From: an uncultured Bacteroidota bacterium
Lineage (GTDB): Bacteria; Bacteroidota; Bacteroidia; Flavobacteriales; Flavobacteriaceae
DNA length: 50,809 nucleotides
Direction of reading: 5' to 3'
NCBI GenBank assembly: GCA_902526075.1
Contig: CABZJM010000011.1
Coordinates: 1 to 50,809, forward strand
Part shown: in pieces, positions 24,052-33,129 of the stretch
Layout of the letters: the number at the start of each line of letters is the position of its first letter
Position numbering within the stretch: position 1 is the stretch's first letter
The notes under the pieces: model-generated
The model's input: only the letters and a program-made list of their open reading frames with translations
The model's database searches: none
What the model was told of the DNA's origin: nothing
Position numbers and translations under genes: made by a program

Positions 24052-27000
24052 ATGAGAATTATTGTATTTATTACTCTCATTTTAATTTCTAGCAATTTTT
24101 TTAGTCAATCTTCTCAAATTGACATTAATTGGGTAGGAGATGAGCAATATAATATTGCAAATAAGTCTTTGATTGTCCCAAAATCTAAAGATTTTAAAAA
24201 CAACTACAGTTATGGTGATTTTTACAGAATTGTTAAACAATGGGAAAGTGACAGGATAATTAATGAGTCATCTGTTGAAATTTCAAACATTATTTACTCA
24301 GATATCGACATTAGTGAGTTTAATGGGCTTAAAAAAATAAATTTTTCCAAAGAACCCAGTTTTAAGTTTAATTCATCGGTTTCAAAAAATATAACATTCT
24401 CTTTTCTTGAATTAGACCCTGTAATTTTCGAAGACGGTAAATACAAGAAAGTTGAGAGTTTTGTTGTTAATTACAGATATTCAGAAAATTCTAAAACAAA
24501 TAAAAATTCAACTCAGTCATCCGTCATGAGAAATGGTGATTGGTACCAGTTCTTTGTAGACGAGTCAGGAGTTCATAAGATTGACAGAAATTTCCTGGAA
24601 AATTTAGGGATTAATACAGAATCAATCGATCCTAGAAAAATTAAAATTTTTGGACATGGCGGAGAAATGTTATCCATGCAAAACACGGAAAATTTTATGA
24701 TAGATCCCGTAGAAAATTCAATCAAAATTATTGGTGAAGATGATGGAAGTTTTGATTCTAATGACTATATCCTTTTTTATGCATCAGGTCCTAATGCTTA
24801 TAACTCAGAAAACAATACAAATCTTAACCTCTATGAGGACAAAATATCTTACTTTTTGTCTGTGGGGTCAGAAGACGGTTTAAGAATCAGTGAATTAGTT
24901 GAACCTGTCGCAGAGACATCCTTTTTGATTGATTATTATACAAATTATCAATTTCATGAAGTTGATGATTATAATCTTGCAAAAATTGGAAGAAGATGGT
25001 TTGGTGATAGATTTGACTATGAAAATGTAAAAACATTTAGTTTCAACATTGATAATTTAATCGTTGATCAACCTGTAAACTTGAAAATTAGTGCTGCAGC
25101 AACTTCAGAAATTGTTACATCAATGTCAATTGAATTAAACGGAACACAATTATCAACAATGGTTTTTGGTTCGATCGGTGATCCCATTTTAGCTACTGGT
25201 GATAGTTTTTCTTCAAATATTAATTTGAACTCATCAGATGTAAATATTACATTAACCTACAATAACAATGGAAATCCCGCTTCATCTGCATTTCTGGATT
25301 ATATTTCAATTGAAGCTATTTCTGGTTTAAACTTCAACGGGGGACAATTAACCTTTTACAATGATGATTTAGGTTTTGAATCTGAAATTGTAAGTTATCA
25401 AATTTCAAACAGCAATAATATTTTAAGTGTTTGGGATATCTCTGATATATCAAATATTTTAGAAATATCCCACAATCAAGAAAGCAACTTAGTATTTAAA
25501 TCGTTTTATTCATCTACAAATAAGTTTATTGCATATGATGGAGTAGATTTTTATACTCCTACAATTGAGGACAACCCCCAAATTTCTAATCAAAACATTA
25601 AAGAAAATATTTTCCTTAATTCTTTCAATGAAATTGAACCTATTGATTACATAATTATTACAAGATCAGATATGTTATTTGAGGCAGAAAGATTAGGCAA
25701 TATTAATAGAGATGTAAATGGGTTAAATGTTAAAGTTGTTGAATTGCAAAAGATTTACAATGAATTTAGTTCAGGTAATCAGGATATTTCAGCAATTAGA
25801 AATTTTATTAGATATGTTTATAATAATTCTAACAACAATAATTCCCTAAAATATTTATGTCTTTTCGGGGATGCATCCTATGATTACAAGGATAGAATTC
25901 CAAATAATACCAATATAATCCCTTCATGGAATTCTTTAAATAGTTTTAGTCTATCTAGCTCTTATGTTTCAGATGATTTTTTTGGAATGATGGACTTAGG
26001 TGAAGGAACTATGACAAACTCCAATAAACTTGACATAGCAGTTGGAAGAATTTTAGCTGATTCAAATAGTAGAGCTAAGGATTTAGTTGATAAAATTGAA
26101 ACTTATTATAGTCAAAATTCATATAGTGATTGGAGAAATAAAATTATTGTTGTTTCGGATGATGTTGACGAACCATGGGAAAATATAATTCAATCAACAT
26201 CAAATGATATTGCTGATTTAATCACTGAAAATAAACCCTTTTTTAATGCAAAAAAAATATTAGCTGATGCATTCAACCAAGAAACATCGTCAGGTGGGGA
26301 AAGATATCCAGAGGTAAAAAGTCAACTAATAAATGGTATGAAACAGGGTGCTCTTGTCATAAACTATTTTGGGCATGGTGGAGAAGATGGATTAGCCAGA
26401 GAAAGAATATTTGATAAAATTGATGCTGTCGATATTACCAATGATAAGTTTAATTGTTTTGTTTCTGTAACGTGTGAGTTTACAAAGTTTGATAATCCAA
26501 ATCGTGAAACTGCTGGTGAATACTTATACTGGAACAAAAATGGTGGATCAATCGCATTAATTACTACAACCCGTCAAATTTTTGTTTCTGTTGGTGTGAA
26601 TTTTAATTTAACCCTTGAAAATTATTTATTTTCATTAAATTCTGATTCATATACATCAATGGCAGAGGCTTTGAGATTGACTAAAACGGATCCCTCAATA
26701 TCTAATTCTGATCAAAGAAGGCTTGTGTTTTTTATCGGAGATCCGGCAATGAAACTATCAGTTCCTGAACCTCAAATAATAATTACCCGTATTAACGACA
26801 TTCCAATAGATGAATTTGAATCTAATATTCGTGGTCTTGATTTGGTTAACATAAAGGGAAATATCCTTGATTTAAATGGTCAAGTAATTGACAATTATCA
26901 GGGAGAATTAACTGCAACAGTATACGATAAAGAAATAGAAAGATCGACTTTAGGAAATGATGGTACAACGGATAACTCTGGCAATCCAATTTTGTTAGAT

Positions 27001-27876
27001 TTTAAAACTCTAGGGGAAACCTTATTTAGAGGAAAATCAAGCATTAGCAATGGTGAATTTGAATTCAATTTTGTAGTACCAATAGATATTGGAATGCAAG
27101 TGGATTTTGGAAAATTTAGCTTTTATTCAAAGCAAAATAATAGTTTACAGGACAAGAACGGATATGATCTATCGGTATTGATGGGTGGCCTTAACGAAAA
27201 TGCAGATGAGGACAATATAGGTCCAGAAATTGAATTATTCATGAATGATGAATCGTTTATTAGCGGAGGTATTACTAATGAAAATCCAAATTTGATAGTA
27301 AAGCTATTTGATGAGAATGGAATAAACACTTCTAGTGGTGTTGGTCATGATATTAAAGCAACTATAGACTCAAATCAAGAAAACTCATATATTTTGAATG
27401 ATTATTATGAAGCAAATATTGATGATTTTCAAAACGGAACAATAAATTTTCCATTAAGTGACATTAGCCCCGGAAGTCACACACTTAGATTAAAGGCATG
27501 GGACGTCTACAATAATTCATCTGAGTCTGAAATTGAATTCACAGTATTTGATGAGGATGAAGATCTAGTCATTGAAAATGTACTTAATTATCCAAATCCC
27601 TTCATTGATTATACTGAATTTTGGTTTAATCACAATAGTTCAACTCCTTTGAACGTTACAATACAAGTATTTACTGTTTCTGGAAAACTTGTAAAAACAA
27701 TTTTAGGCACAACTGAATCATTTGGCAACAATAGTTTTTCAAGGGATTTCCATTGGGATGGTCGCGATGATTTTGGTGATAAAGTAGCAAAAGGAGTTTA
27801 CATTTTTAAATTGAATGTAAGATCGGAATCATTAAATAAAAGTGTATCAAAAATTGAAAAACTAGTAATACTTTAA
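24052..27876 (+). CDS. porU: Type IX secretion system sortase PorU
   Basis: PorU is the C25 (gingipain-family) peptidase on the cell surface. It removes the C-terminal signal of type IX cargo and attaches the cargo to lipid. The 1274-residue protein has a signal peptide ending SNFFSQS, a long beta-rich N-terminal part and the C25 domain around residues 530-900. The catalytic pair is visible: His775 in YFGHGGEDG and Cys808 in SVTCEFTKF. LCLFGDASYDYKDR and DIAVGRILADS are also family hallmarks. The C-terminal 100 residues are a FlgD-type Ig fold beginning LNYPNPF and ending GVYIFKLNV. It is followed 21 bases later by porV, its known partner. Confidence 0.94.
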   Translation: MRIIVFITLILISSNFFSQSSQIDINWVGDEQYNIANKSLIVPKSKDFKNNYSYGDFYRIVKQWESDRIINESSVEISNIIYSDIDISEFNGLKKINFSKEPSFKFNSSVSKNITFSFLELDPVIFEDGKYKKVESFVVNYRYSENSKTNKNSTQSSVMRNGDWYQFFVDESGVHKIDRNFLENLGINTESIDPRKIKIFGHGGEMLSMQNTENFMIDPVENSIKIIGEDDGSFDSNDYILFYASGPNAYNSENNTNLNLYEDKISYFLSVGSEDGLRISELVEPVAETSFLIDYYTNYQFHEVDDYNLAKIGRRWFGDRFDYENVKTFSFNIDNLIVDQPVNLKISAAATSEIVTSMSIELNGTQLSTMVFGSIGDPILATGDSFSSNINLNSSDVNITLTYNNNGNPASSAFLDYISIEAISGLNFNGGQLTFYNDDLGFESEIVSYQISNSNNILSVWDISDISNILEISHNQESNLVFKSFYSSTNKFIAYDGVDFYTPTIEDNPQISNQNIKENIFLNSFNEIEPIDYIIITRSDMLFEAERLGNINRDVNGLNVKVVELQKIYNEFSSGNQDISAIRNFIRYVYNNSNNNNSLKYLCLFGDASYDYKDRIPNNTNIIPSWNSLNSFSLSSSYVSDDFFGMMDLGEGTMTNSNKLDIAVGRILADSNSRAKDLVDKIETYYSQNSYSDWRNKIIVVSDDVDEPWENIIQSTSNDIADLITENKPFFNAKKILADAFNQETSSGGERYPEVKSQLINGMKQGALVINYFGHGGEDGLARERIFDKIDAVDITNDKFNCFVSVTCEFTKFDNPNRETAGEYLYWNKNGGSIALITTTRQIFVSVGVNFNLTLENYLFSLNSDSYTSMAEALRLTKTDPSISNSDQRRLVFFIGDPAMKLSVPEPQIIITRINDIPIDEFESNIRGLDLVNIKGNILDLNGQVIDNYQGELTATVYDKEIERSTLGNDGTTDNSGNPILLDFKTLGETLFRGKSSISNGEFEFNFVVPIDIGMQVDFGKFSFYSKQNNSLQDKNGYDLSVLMGGLNENADEDNIGPEIELFMNDESFISGGITNENPNLIVKLFDENGINTSSGVGHDIKATIDSNQENSYILNDYYEANIDDFQNGTINFPLSDISPGSHTLRLKAWDVYNNSSESEIEFTVFDEDEDLVIENVLNYPNPFIDYTEFWFNHNSSTPLNVTIQVFTVSGKLVKTILGTTESFGNNSFSRDFHWDGRDDFGDKVAKGVYIFKLNVRSESLNKSVSKIEKLVIL

Positions 27877-27881
27877 AACAG

Positions 27882-27889
27882 TATATTTG
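27882..27889 (+). promoter_or_regulatory. -7 promoter element of porV, predicting a nearly leaderless mRNA
   Basis: TATATTTG is a perfect -7 element ending only 8 bases before the porV ATG. Transcription starting 5-8 bases downstream would leave no room for a ribosome binding site. A TTG at 27854-27856 is 25 bases upstream, slightly beyond the usual spacing. Confidence 0.5.
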
Positions 27890-27897
27890 CTTACAAT

Positions 27898-29151
27898 ATG
27901 AAAATGAAAAAACTTGTTTTATCTCTGGCTTTAGCTTTTATTGCTATTAATATTAATTCCCAAATATCTACTGAAATTATTCCAACCCCAAATGATAGCA
28001 GGGTAATTACAACCGGTGTCCCATTTTTGTTGATCGCATCTGATGCTAGAGCTGCGAGTATGGGTGATATGGGTGTTGCCACCTCTGTTGATACATATTC
28101 TCAATTTTGGAATCCATCAAAATATGTTTTTTCTGAAACAAAATCTGGATTTGGTTTAAGCTACACACCCTATTTAAGTAAGTTGGTTAATGACATATCG
28201 CTAGGAAATTTAACATATTTCAATAGGATTAATGAAAGAAGTGCGTTTGCGGTAAGTTTACGTTATTTTTCTCTTGGAGAAATTGAAATAATTCAGGATG
28301 AATTTTCTCAAGCATTAATCGAAAAGCCAAATGAGATGACAATGGATATCTCCTATTCTTTGAGATTAGCCGATCAGTTTTCAATGGGAGTTGCCCTAAG
28401 ATATTTAAGGTCTGATCTCAGGATTCAGGCTGTTGACGAAACTGCCAAAGCTGCTAGTTCATATGCAGTAGATATTTCAGCTTATTTTCAGGGTGAGGAA
28501 CAAAGTTATGGAGATGTTGATGGAAGATGGAGAGCAGGTATGATTATTCAAAATCTTGGTCCAAAAATAAAGTATGATGAATCAGGAAGTGAAACTTTTT
28601 TACCTACCAATTTGAGATTAGGTGCAGGCTTTGACTTTTTATTAGATCAGTACAATAAAGTTTCTGTCACAGCAGAGTTTGCAAAGTTATTGGTTCCAAC
28701 CCCTCCGATACTTGGATATGAATATAATTTCACTGATAACAACGAAAATGGTGTTTATGATGAAGGCATTGATGAATTAGGTGAGCAAACCACTGGTGAT
28801 CTAGTTGTATATAATGGACAAACTACAGATGTAGATTTTCTACAAGGTGTTTTTCAATCCTTTTCAGACGCACCAGGCGGATTTAGTGAAGAATTAAAAG
28901 AATTTACATGGGCAGTTGGCGCTGAATATGTCTATGATGATTCTTTTGCTTTAAGAGCAGGTTATTTTAACGAAAGTGAAGACAAGGGTGCAAGAAAATT
29001 TTTAGCACTTGGTGCAGGTTTTAAATTCTCTGGGACCAGAGTGGATTTATCGTATCTTTTTTCAGCTTCCAGAATTCCAAGCCCTCTTGAAAACACATTG
29101 AGATTTTCCCTCACTTTTGACTTCGGTTCTAATAGCTACTTAGAATACTAG
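27898..29151 (+). CDS. porV: Type IX secretion outer membrane protein PorV (LptO)
   Basis: This is an outer-membrane beta-barrel of the FadL-like group, 417 residues, with a signal peptide ending NINSQIS. The N-terminus carries VITTGVPFLLIASDARAA followed by SMGDMGVATSVD, the strongly conserved PorV opening. Repeated amphipathic strands follow, ending with LRFSLTFDFG. PorV binds the C-terminal signal of cargo at the SprA translocon and delivers it to PorU. A second start codon lies two codons downstream (MKMKK), so either Met may be used. It is followed by pdhA with a separate promoter. Confidence 0.94.
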   Translation: MKMKKLVLSLALAFIAININSQISTEIIPTPNDSRVITTGVPFLLIASDARAASMGDMGVATSVDTYSQFWNPSKYVFSETKSGFGLSYTPYLSKLVNDISLGNLTYFNRINERSAFAVSLRYFSLGEIEIIQDEFSQALIEKPNEMTMDISYSLRLADQFSMGVALRYLRSDLRIQAVDETAKAASSYAVDISAYFQGEEQSYGDVDGRWRAGMIIQNLGPKIKYDESGSETFLPTNLRLGAGFDFLLDQYNKVSVTAEFAKLLVPTPPILGYEYNFTDNNENGVYDEGIDELGEQTTGDLVVYNGQTTDVDFLQGVFQSFSDAPGGFSEELKEFTWAVGAEYVYDDSFALRAGYFNESEDKGARKFLALGAGFKFSGTRVDLSYLFSASRIPSPLENTLRFSLTFDFGSNSYLEY

Positions 29152-29183
29152 TTTTTCTCTTAAAAATATATTATTTTGCCTTT

Positions 29184-29213
29184 TGCAATGGACATTCTTT
29201 GTCTTATTTTTGT
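29184..29213 (+). promoter_or_regulatory. Bacteroidota-type promoter of the pdhA operon
   Basis: TTG (29184-29186, within TTTTG) and TATTTTTG (29206-29213) are separated by 19 bases, a full match to the consensus. The pdhA ATG lies 17 bases downstream. No terminator is seen between porV and this promoter. Confidence 0.75.
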
Positions 29214-29230
29214 GGACTCAACAATAACCT

Positions 29231-30229
29231 ATGAAAAAGATCACGAAAGACACATATTTATCTTGGTATGAAGATATGCTCTTTTGGAGAAAGTTTGAGG
29301 ATAAGTTAGCTGCTGTTTATATACAGCAAAAAGTCAGGGGCTTTCTTCATTTGTATAACGGACAAGAGGCAGTCTTAGCGGGTTCATTGCACGCAATGGA
29401 TTTATCTAAGGATAAGATGATAACGGCCTACAGAAACCATGTCCAACCTATCGGTATGGGTGTTGATCCAAAAAAAGTTATGGCTGAGCTTTACGGTAAG
29501 GCTACCGGAACTTCCCAAGGCTTAGGAGGTTCAATGCATATTTTTTCTAAAGAGCACAGATTTTACGGGGGACATGGCATTGTTGGAGGACAAATTCCTT
29601 TAGGTGCAGGTATTGCCTTCGGTGATAAATATCATGGAAGTGATGCTGTAACTCTTTGTTATTTTGGTGATGGAGCTGCTAGACAGGGTTCATTACATGA
29701 AACTTTTAATTTAGCAATGCTCTGGAAATTGCCTGTTGTTTTTATCTGTGAAAACAATGGGTATGCAATGGGTACTTCTGTTGAAAGAACCTCGACCACG
29801 ACTGATATATGGAAATTAGGATTAGGCTATGAAATGCCTTGTGGACCAGTTGATGGCATGGATCCTGTGAAGGTTGCCAAAGCTATAGATGAAGCTATAA
29901 TGAGGGCAAGAAACGGAGATGGCCCTACATTTCTAGAAATGAAGACCTATAGATACAGAGGTCACTCAATGAGTGATGCCCAACATTACAGAACAAAGGA
30001 TGAAGTCGCTGACTACAAAAAAATTGATCCCATCACTAAGGTTAAGGAGATTATTTTAAAAAAGAAATATGCATCTCAAAAACAACTAGATGAAATTGAT
30101 ACAAGTGTAAAAGACTTGGTTAAGGAATGCGAAAAATTTGCAGAAGAATCTTCTTACCCTGAAAAAAATATCATGTATGATTCAGTTTATGAACAAAAGG
30201 ATTATCCATTCTTAAAACATAAAATTTAA
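29231..30229 (+). CDS. pdhA: Pyruvate dehydrogenase E1 component, alpha subunit
   Basis: PdhA binds thiamine diphosphate with an E1-beta partner and decarboxylates pyruvate in the pyruvate dehydrogenase complex. The 332-residue protein shows MLFWRKFEDKLAAVY at the start and then LYNGQEAVLAG. TAYRNHVQPIGMG and GGSMHIFSKEHRFYGGHGIV follow, then the thiamine diphosphate motif starting GDGAARQGSLHET and ending ENN. YRYRGHSMSDAQHYR is the phosphorylation-loop region. All expected landmarks are present. The E1-beta gene does not follow; the next gene, 2 bases on, is E2. It has a consensus promoter. Confidence 0.95.
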   Translation: MKKITKDTYLSWYEDMLFWRKFEDKLAAVYIQQKVRGFLHLYNGQEAVLAGSLHAMDLSKDKMITAYRNHVQPIGMGVDPKKVMAELYGKATGTSQGLGGSMHIFSKEHRFYGGHGIVGGQIPLGAGIAFGDKYHGSDAVTLCYFGDGAARQGSLHETFNLAMLWKLPVVFICENNGYAMGTSVERTSTTTDIWKLGLGYEMPCGPVDGMDPVKVAKAIDEAIMRARNGDGPTFLEMKTYRYRGHSMSDAQHYRTKDEVADYKKIDPITKVKEIILKKKYASQKQLDEIDTSVKDLVKECEKFAEESSYPEKNIMYDSVYEQKDYPFLKHKI

Positions 30230-30231
30230 TT

Positions 30232-31842
30232 ATGGCTGAGTTGATTAAAATGCCTCGTTTGAGTGATACCATGGAGGAGGGTACTGTTGCAGCCTGGTTT
30301 AAAAAGGTTGGGGATAAAGTGCAAGAAGGTGAAATTCTAGCTGAAATCGAAACCGACAAGGCAACGATGGAATTCGAGTCATTCTATGAGGGAACTCTTT
30401 TGTACATTGGAATAAAAGAAAATGAAACTGCTAAAGTAGACGCTCCACTTGCTATCATTGGTGACCCAGGTGAGGACATTAATTCTATTTTAGGAGATCA
30501 AACAAATAAATCTGAAAAACCAAACGAGATTGAAGATTCTGAACCACCTAAAAAGTCTTCAAATGATTCTGAAAAAACTGTTGAAAAACAGATAAATGAT
30601 GATGTTCATGTGATCACAATGCCGAGATTGAGTGATACAATGGAGGAGGGAACTGTTGCTTCGTGGTTTAAGAAAGTTGGAGAGGAAGTAGAGGAAGGTG
30701 AAATTTTAGCTGAAATTGAAACCGATAAGGCCACTATGGAATTTGAATCTTTTTATTCAGGTACTCTTCTTCATATTGGTTTAAATGAAGGTGATTCTGC
30801 AAAAGTAGATTCTTTGTTAGCTATTTTAGGACCAAGTGGAACTGAAATATCACAGTATTTAAATAGTGCTGTAAAAATCGCAACCGAGGACAGTCAAAAA
30901 GAAGAATTAAAAATAGAACAAAAGACTGAAAACAAAATTGTTCAAGAGATAGATACGTTTGAGAAAACACCCGAGACTATAAAATCCGGAAGAATTTTTA
31001 TTTCACCCCTTGCTAAAAAATTAGCTAACGATAAAAATATTGATATTTCAACTGTTCAAGGCTCTGGTGAAAATGGAAGAATTATAAAATCTGATATTGA
31101 AAATTATAAAGAACCTGCAGTTGAAACGGTCGCTCAGCCTATAATTTCTTCATCTGATAAACAAGAGTTTTCAGAAGTTAATCATTCTCAGATGAGAAAG
31201 GTAATTGCTAAAAGATTGTCAGAGTCTAAATTTACAGCGCCACATTATTACTTAAATGTTGAGCTTGATATGTCGGAAACAATTGCATTTAGAAAGCAAT
31301 GTAACACAATTCCTGATACTAAAATTTCTTTTAACGATATTATTATAAAAGCATGTGCAGTAGCACTTAGAAATAATCCAAGTGTTAATTCTCAATGGTT
31401 TGACGATCGAATCAGATACAACAATTTTGTTAATATTGGAGTGGCTGTTGGAGTTGATGATGGTTTAATCGTTCCAGTATTAAAAAATGCTGATAAAATG
31501 AGCGTTGCTGAAATCAGTGCAACTGTAAAAGAGATGGCTGGATTAGCCAGAGACAAGAAGCTTACTCCGGAAATGATGGAGGGCAGTACATTTACTATTT
31601 CAAATTTAGGAATGTTTGGAATTGAAAGTTTTACATCAATTATTAATCCTCCAAATTCTGTTATTCTTTCTGTAGGTGCAATAATTCAAAAGCCCGTTGT
31701 AAAACAAGGTGAAATCGTAGTTGGTAACACGATGAAATTAACTTTAGCATGTGACCATAGAGTTGTAGATGGGCTGACAGGATCTAAGTTTTTACAGGCA
31801 CTAAAGCCACTTATTGAGAACCCACTATCAATGCTAATTTAG
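30232..31842 (+). CDS. pdhC: Dihydrolipoamide acetyltransferase (pyruvate dehydrogenase E2) with two lipoyl domains
   Basis: The protein has 536 residues. Two lipoyl domains are in tandem at about 1-78 and 124-203, with the lipoylated lysines Lys43 and Lys166 each in ETDKATMEF. A charged linker leads to the E1/E3-binding domain (ISPLAKKLANDKNID, then GSGENGRIIKSDI). The C-terminal catalytic domain holds the active-site stretch ACDHRVVDG. It transfers acetyl groups to CoA and forms the core of the complex. The two lipoyl domains are nearly the same at the protein level while the DNA differs at many third positions. It starts 2 bases after pdhA. Confidence 0.95.
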   Translation: MAELIKMPRLSDTMEEGTVAAWFKKVGDKVQEGEILAEIETDKATMEFESFYEGTLLYIGIKENETAKVDAPLAIIGDPGEDINSILGDQTNKSEKPNEIEDSEPPKKSSNDSEKTVEKQINDDVHVITMPRLSDTMEEGTVASWFKKVGEEVEEGEILAEIETDKATMEFESFYSGTLLHIGLNEGDSAKVDSLLAILGPSGTEISQYLNSAVKIATEDSQKEELKIEQKTENKIVQEIDTFEKTPETIKSGRIFISPLAKKLANDKNIDISTVQGSGENGRIIKSDIENYKEPAVETVAQPIISSSDKQEFSEVNHSQMRKVIAKRLSESKFTAPHYYLNVELDMSETIAFRKQCNTIPDTKISFNDIIIKACAVALRNNPSVNSQWFDDRIRYNNFVNIGVAVGVDDGLIVPVLKNADKMSVAEISATVKEMAGLARDKKLTPEMMEGSTFTISNLGMFGIESFTSIINPPNSVILSVGAIIQKPVVKQGEIVVGNTMKLTLACDHRVVDGLTGSKFLQALKPLIENPLSMLI

Positions 31843-31854
31843 CAATATCATAAA

Positions 31855-32532
31855 ATGTCAAAGAATATCATAATTACTGGTACAAGTTCTGGAATTGGCT
31901 TTGAGCTGGTCAAGATGTTTTCAAAAGGTAAAAATAGAGTATTAGCATTGTCAAGAAATAACTCCAAATTAAGAGATTTGAAATTGGATGGAGTTGATGC
32001 AATAGATTTTGATATTAATAATCCTGATGTGGTTAAGCTTAATGAATTTTTAAATTCTGTAAATAGAATAGATGTACTAATAAATAACGCAGGCTACCTT
32101 GTAAATAAATCTTTTGAAGATACTACACTAAATGATTTTCATAATATTTACTCAACAAATGTTTTTTCAGTTGCTATGTTAATTAAAAGAACAATTAAAT
32201 ACATGCACGAGGGCTCAAATGTCATAAATATAAGCTCAATTGGTGGCGTACAAGGAAGTGTAAAGTTTCCAGGTTTATCAGCATATAGCTCCAGTAAAGG
32301 AGCACTTAATATCCTAACTGAAATGTTGGCAGAGGAATACAAAGAAAAAAAGGTACATTTTAATTCCTTAGCCTTAGGATCTGTTCAAACCAAAATGTTA
32401 GAAAAAGCATTTCCAGGATTTAAGGCATCCACATCTTCTGAAAACATGGCAAGATATATTTACAATTTTGCGACCGAGGGTTATAAATTAATGAATGGTA
32501 AAGTAGTTTCTATTTCTTCAACAACCCCATAG
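31855..32532 (+). CDS. Short-chain dehydrogenase/reductase
   Basis: This is a classical SDR of 225 residues with a Rossmann fold. The cofactor loop TGTSSGIG is at 8-15, the NNAG motif at 77-80, the catalytic Ser128 in NISSIGG, and the YxxxK pair is Tyr144 and Lys148 in YSSSKGAL. The substrate is unknown, and the C-terminal substrate-binding part is short. It starts 12 bases after pdhC and its stop codon touches the start of the next gene, so it belongs to the pdhA transcript. Confidence 0.88.
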   Translation: MSKNIIITGTSSGIGFELVKMFSKGKNRVLALSRNNSKLRDLKLDGVDAIDFDINNPDVVKLNEFLNSVNRIDVLINNAGYLVNKSFEDTTLNDFHNIYSTNVFSVAMLIKRTIKYMHEGSNVINISSIGGVQGSVKFPGLSAYSSSKGALNILTEMLAEEYKEKKVHFNSLALGSVQTKMLEKAFPGFKASTSSENMARYIYNFATEGYKLMNGKVVSISSTTP

Positions 32533-33129
32533 ATGTATAAAGTCTTCAAAAAGATTCCAGAAACTTCTTCAGAATATGTAAAAAGTATTATTTTTTATGA
32601 AAACCTTACAATAAAATTGAAGAGATCAAGAAAAACCAAGTATGGTGATTTTTCTGTAAAGAAAAATGGATTATGCATGATTACTATTAATGATGATTTA
32701 AATCAGTATAGGTTTTTAATTACCCTTATTCATGAAATATCTCACTACATAGTTTATAAGAACTATGGACCATATACAAAGCCTCACGGAGTTGAGTGGA
32801 AAAATATATTCAAGAATTTATTGCTTCCGATAATAAATCCTGAAATTTTCCCGAATGATGTATTAAGACCTTTAGCTATCTATGCTAAAAATCCAAAAGC
32901 ATCATCAGATACAGACTTAAATTTAAGTTTGGCTTTAAATAGATACAATATGAATCAGTGTGACTATGTATTTAACCTTTCTAACGGCTCTGTTTTTAAA
33001 GCCTCAAATGAGAGAGTTTATGTAATGATTAAGAAACTGAGAAAAAGATATGAGTGTATGGATATATTAACAAAAAAATTATATTTGTTTAGTCCAAATG
33101 TAAAGATAAAGGAGATAACTAGTGAGTGA
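32533..33129 (+). CDS. SprT-like zinc metalloprotease-fold protein
   Basis: The 198-residue protein contains HEISH at residues 67-71, with a further histidine in KPHGVEW (His85), the arrangement of SprT/Spartan-type zinc peptidases. The C-terminal 60 residues resemble the SprT zinc-ribbon strand pattern ending KKLYLFSPN, but most of the ribbon cysteines are missing. Eukaryotic Spartan removes DNA-protein crosslinks; the bacterial role is unknown. The ATG directly follows the SDR stop codon, and the 3' end overlaps the next gene by 8 bases. Confidence 0.84.
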   Translation: MYKVFKKIPETSSEYVKSIIFYENLTIKLKRSRKTKYGDFSVKKNGLCMITINDDLNQYRFLITLIHEISHYIVYKNYGPYTKPHGVEWKNIFKNLLLPIINPEIFPNDVLRPLAIYAKNPKASSDTDLNLSLALNRYNMNQCDYVFNLSNGSVFKASNERVYVMIKKLRKRYECMDILTKKLYLFSPNVKIKEITSE

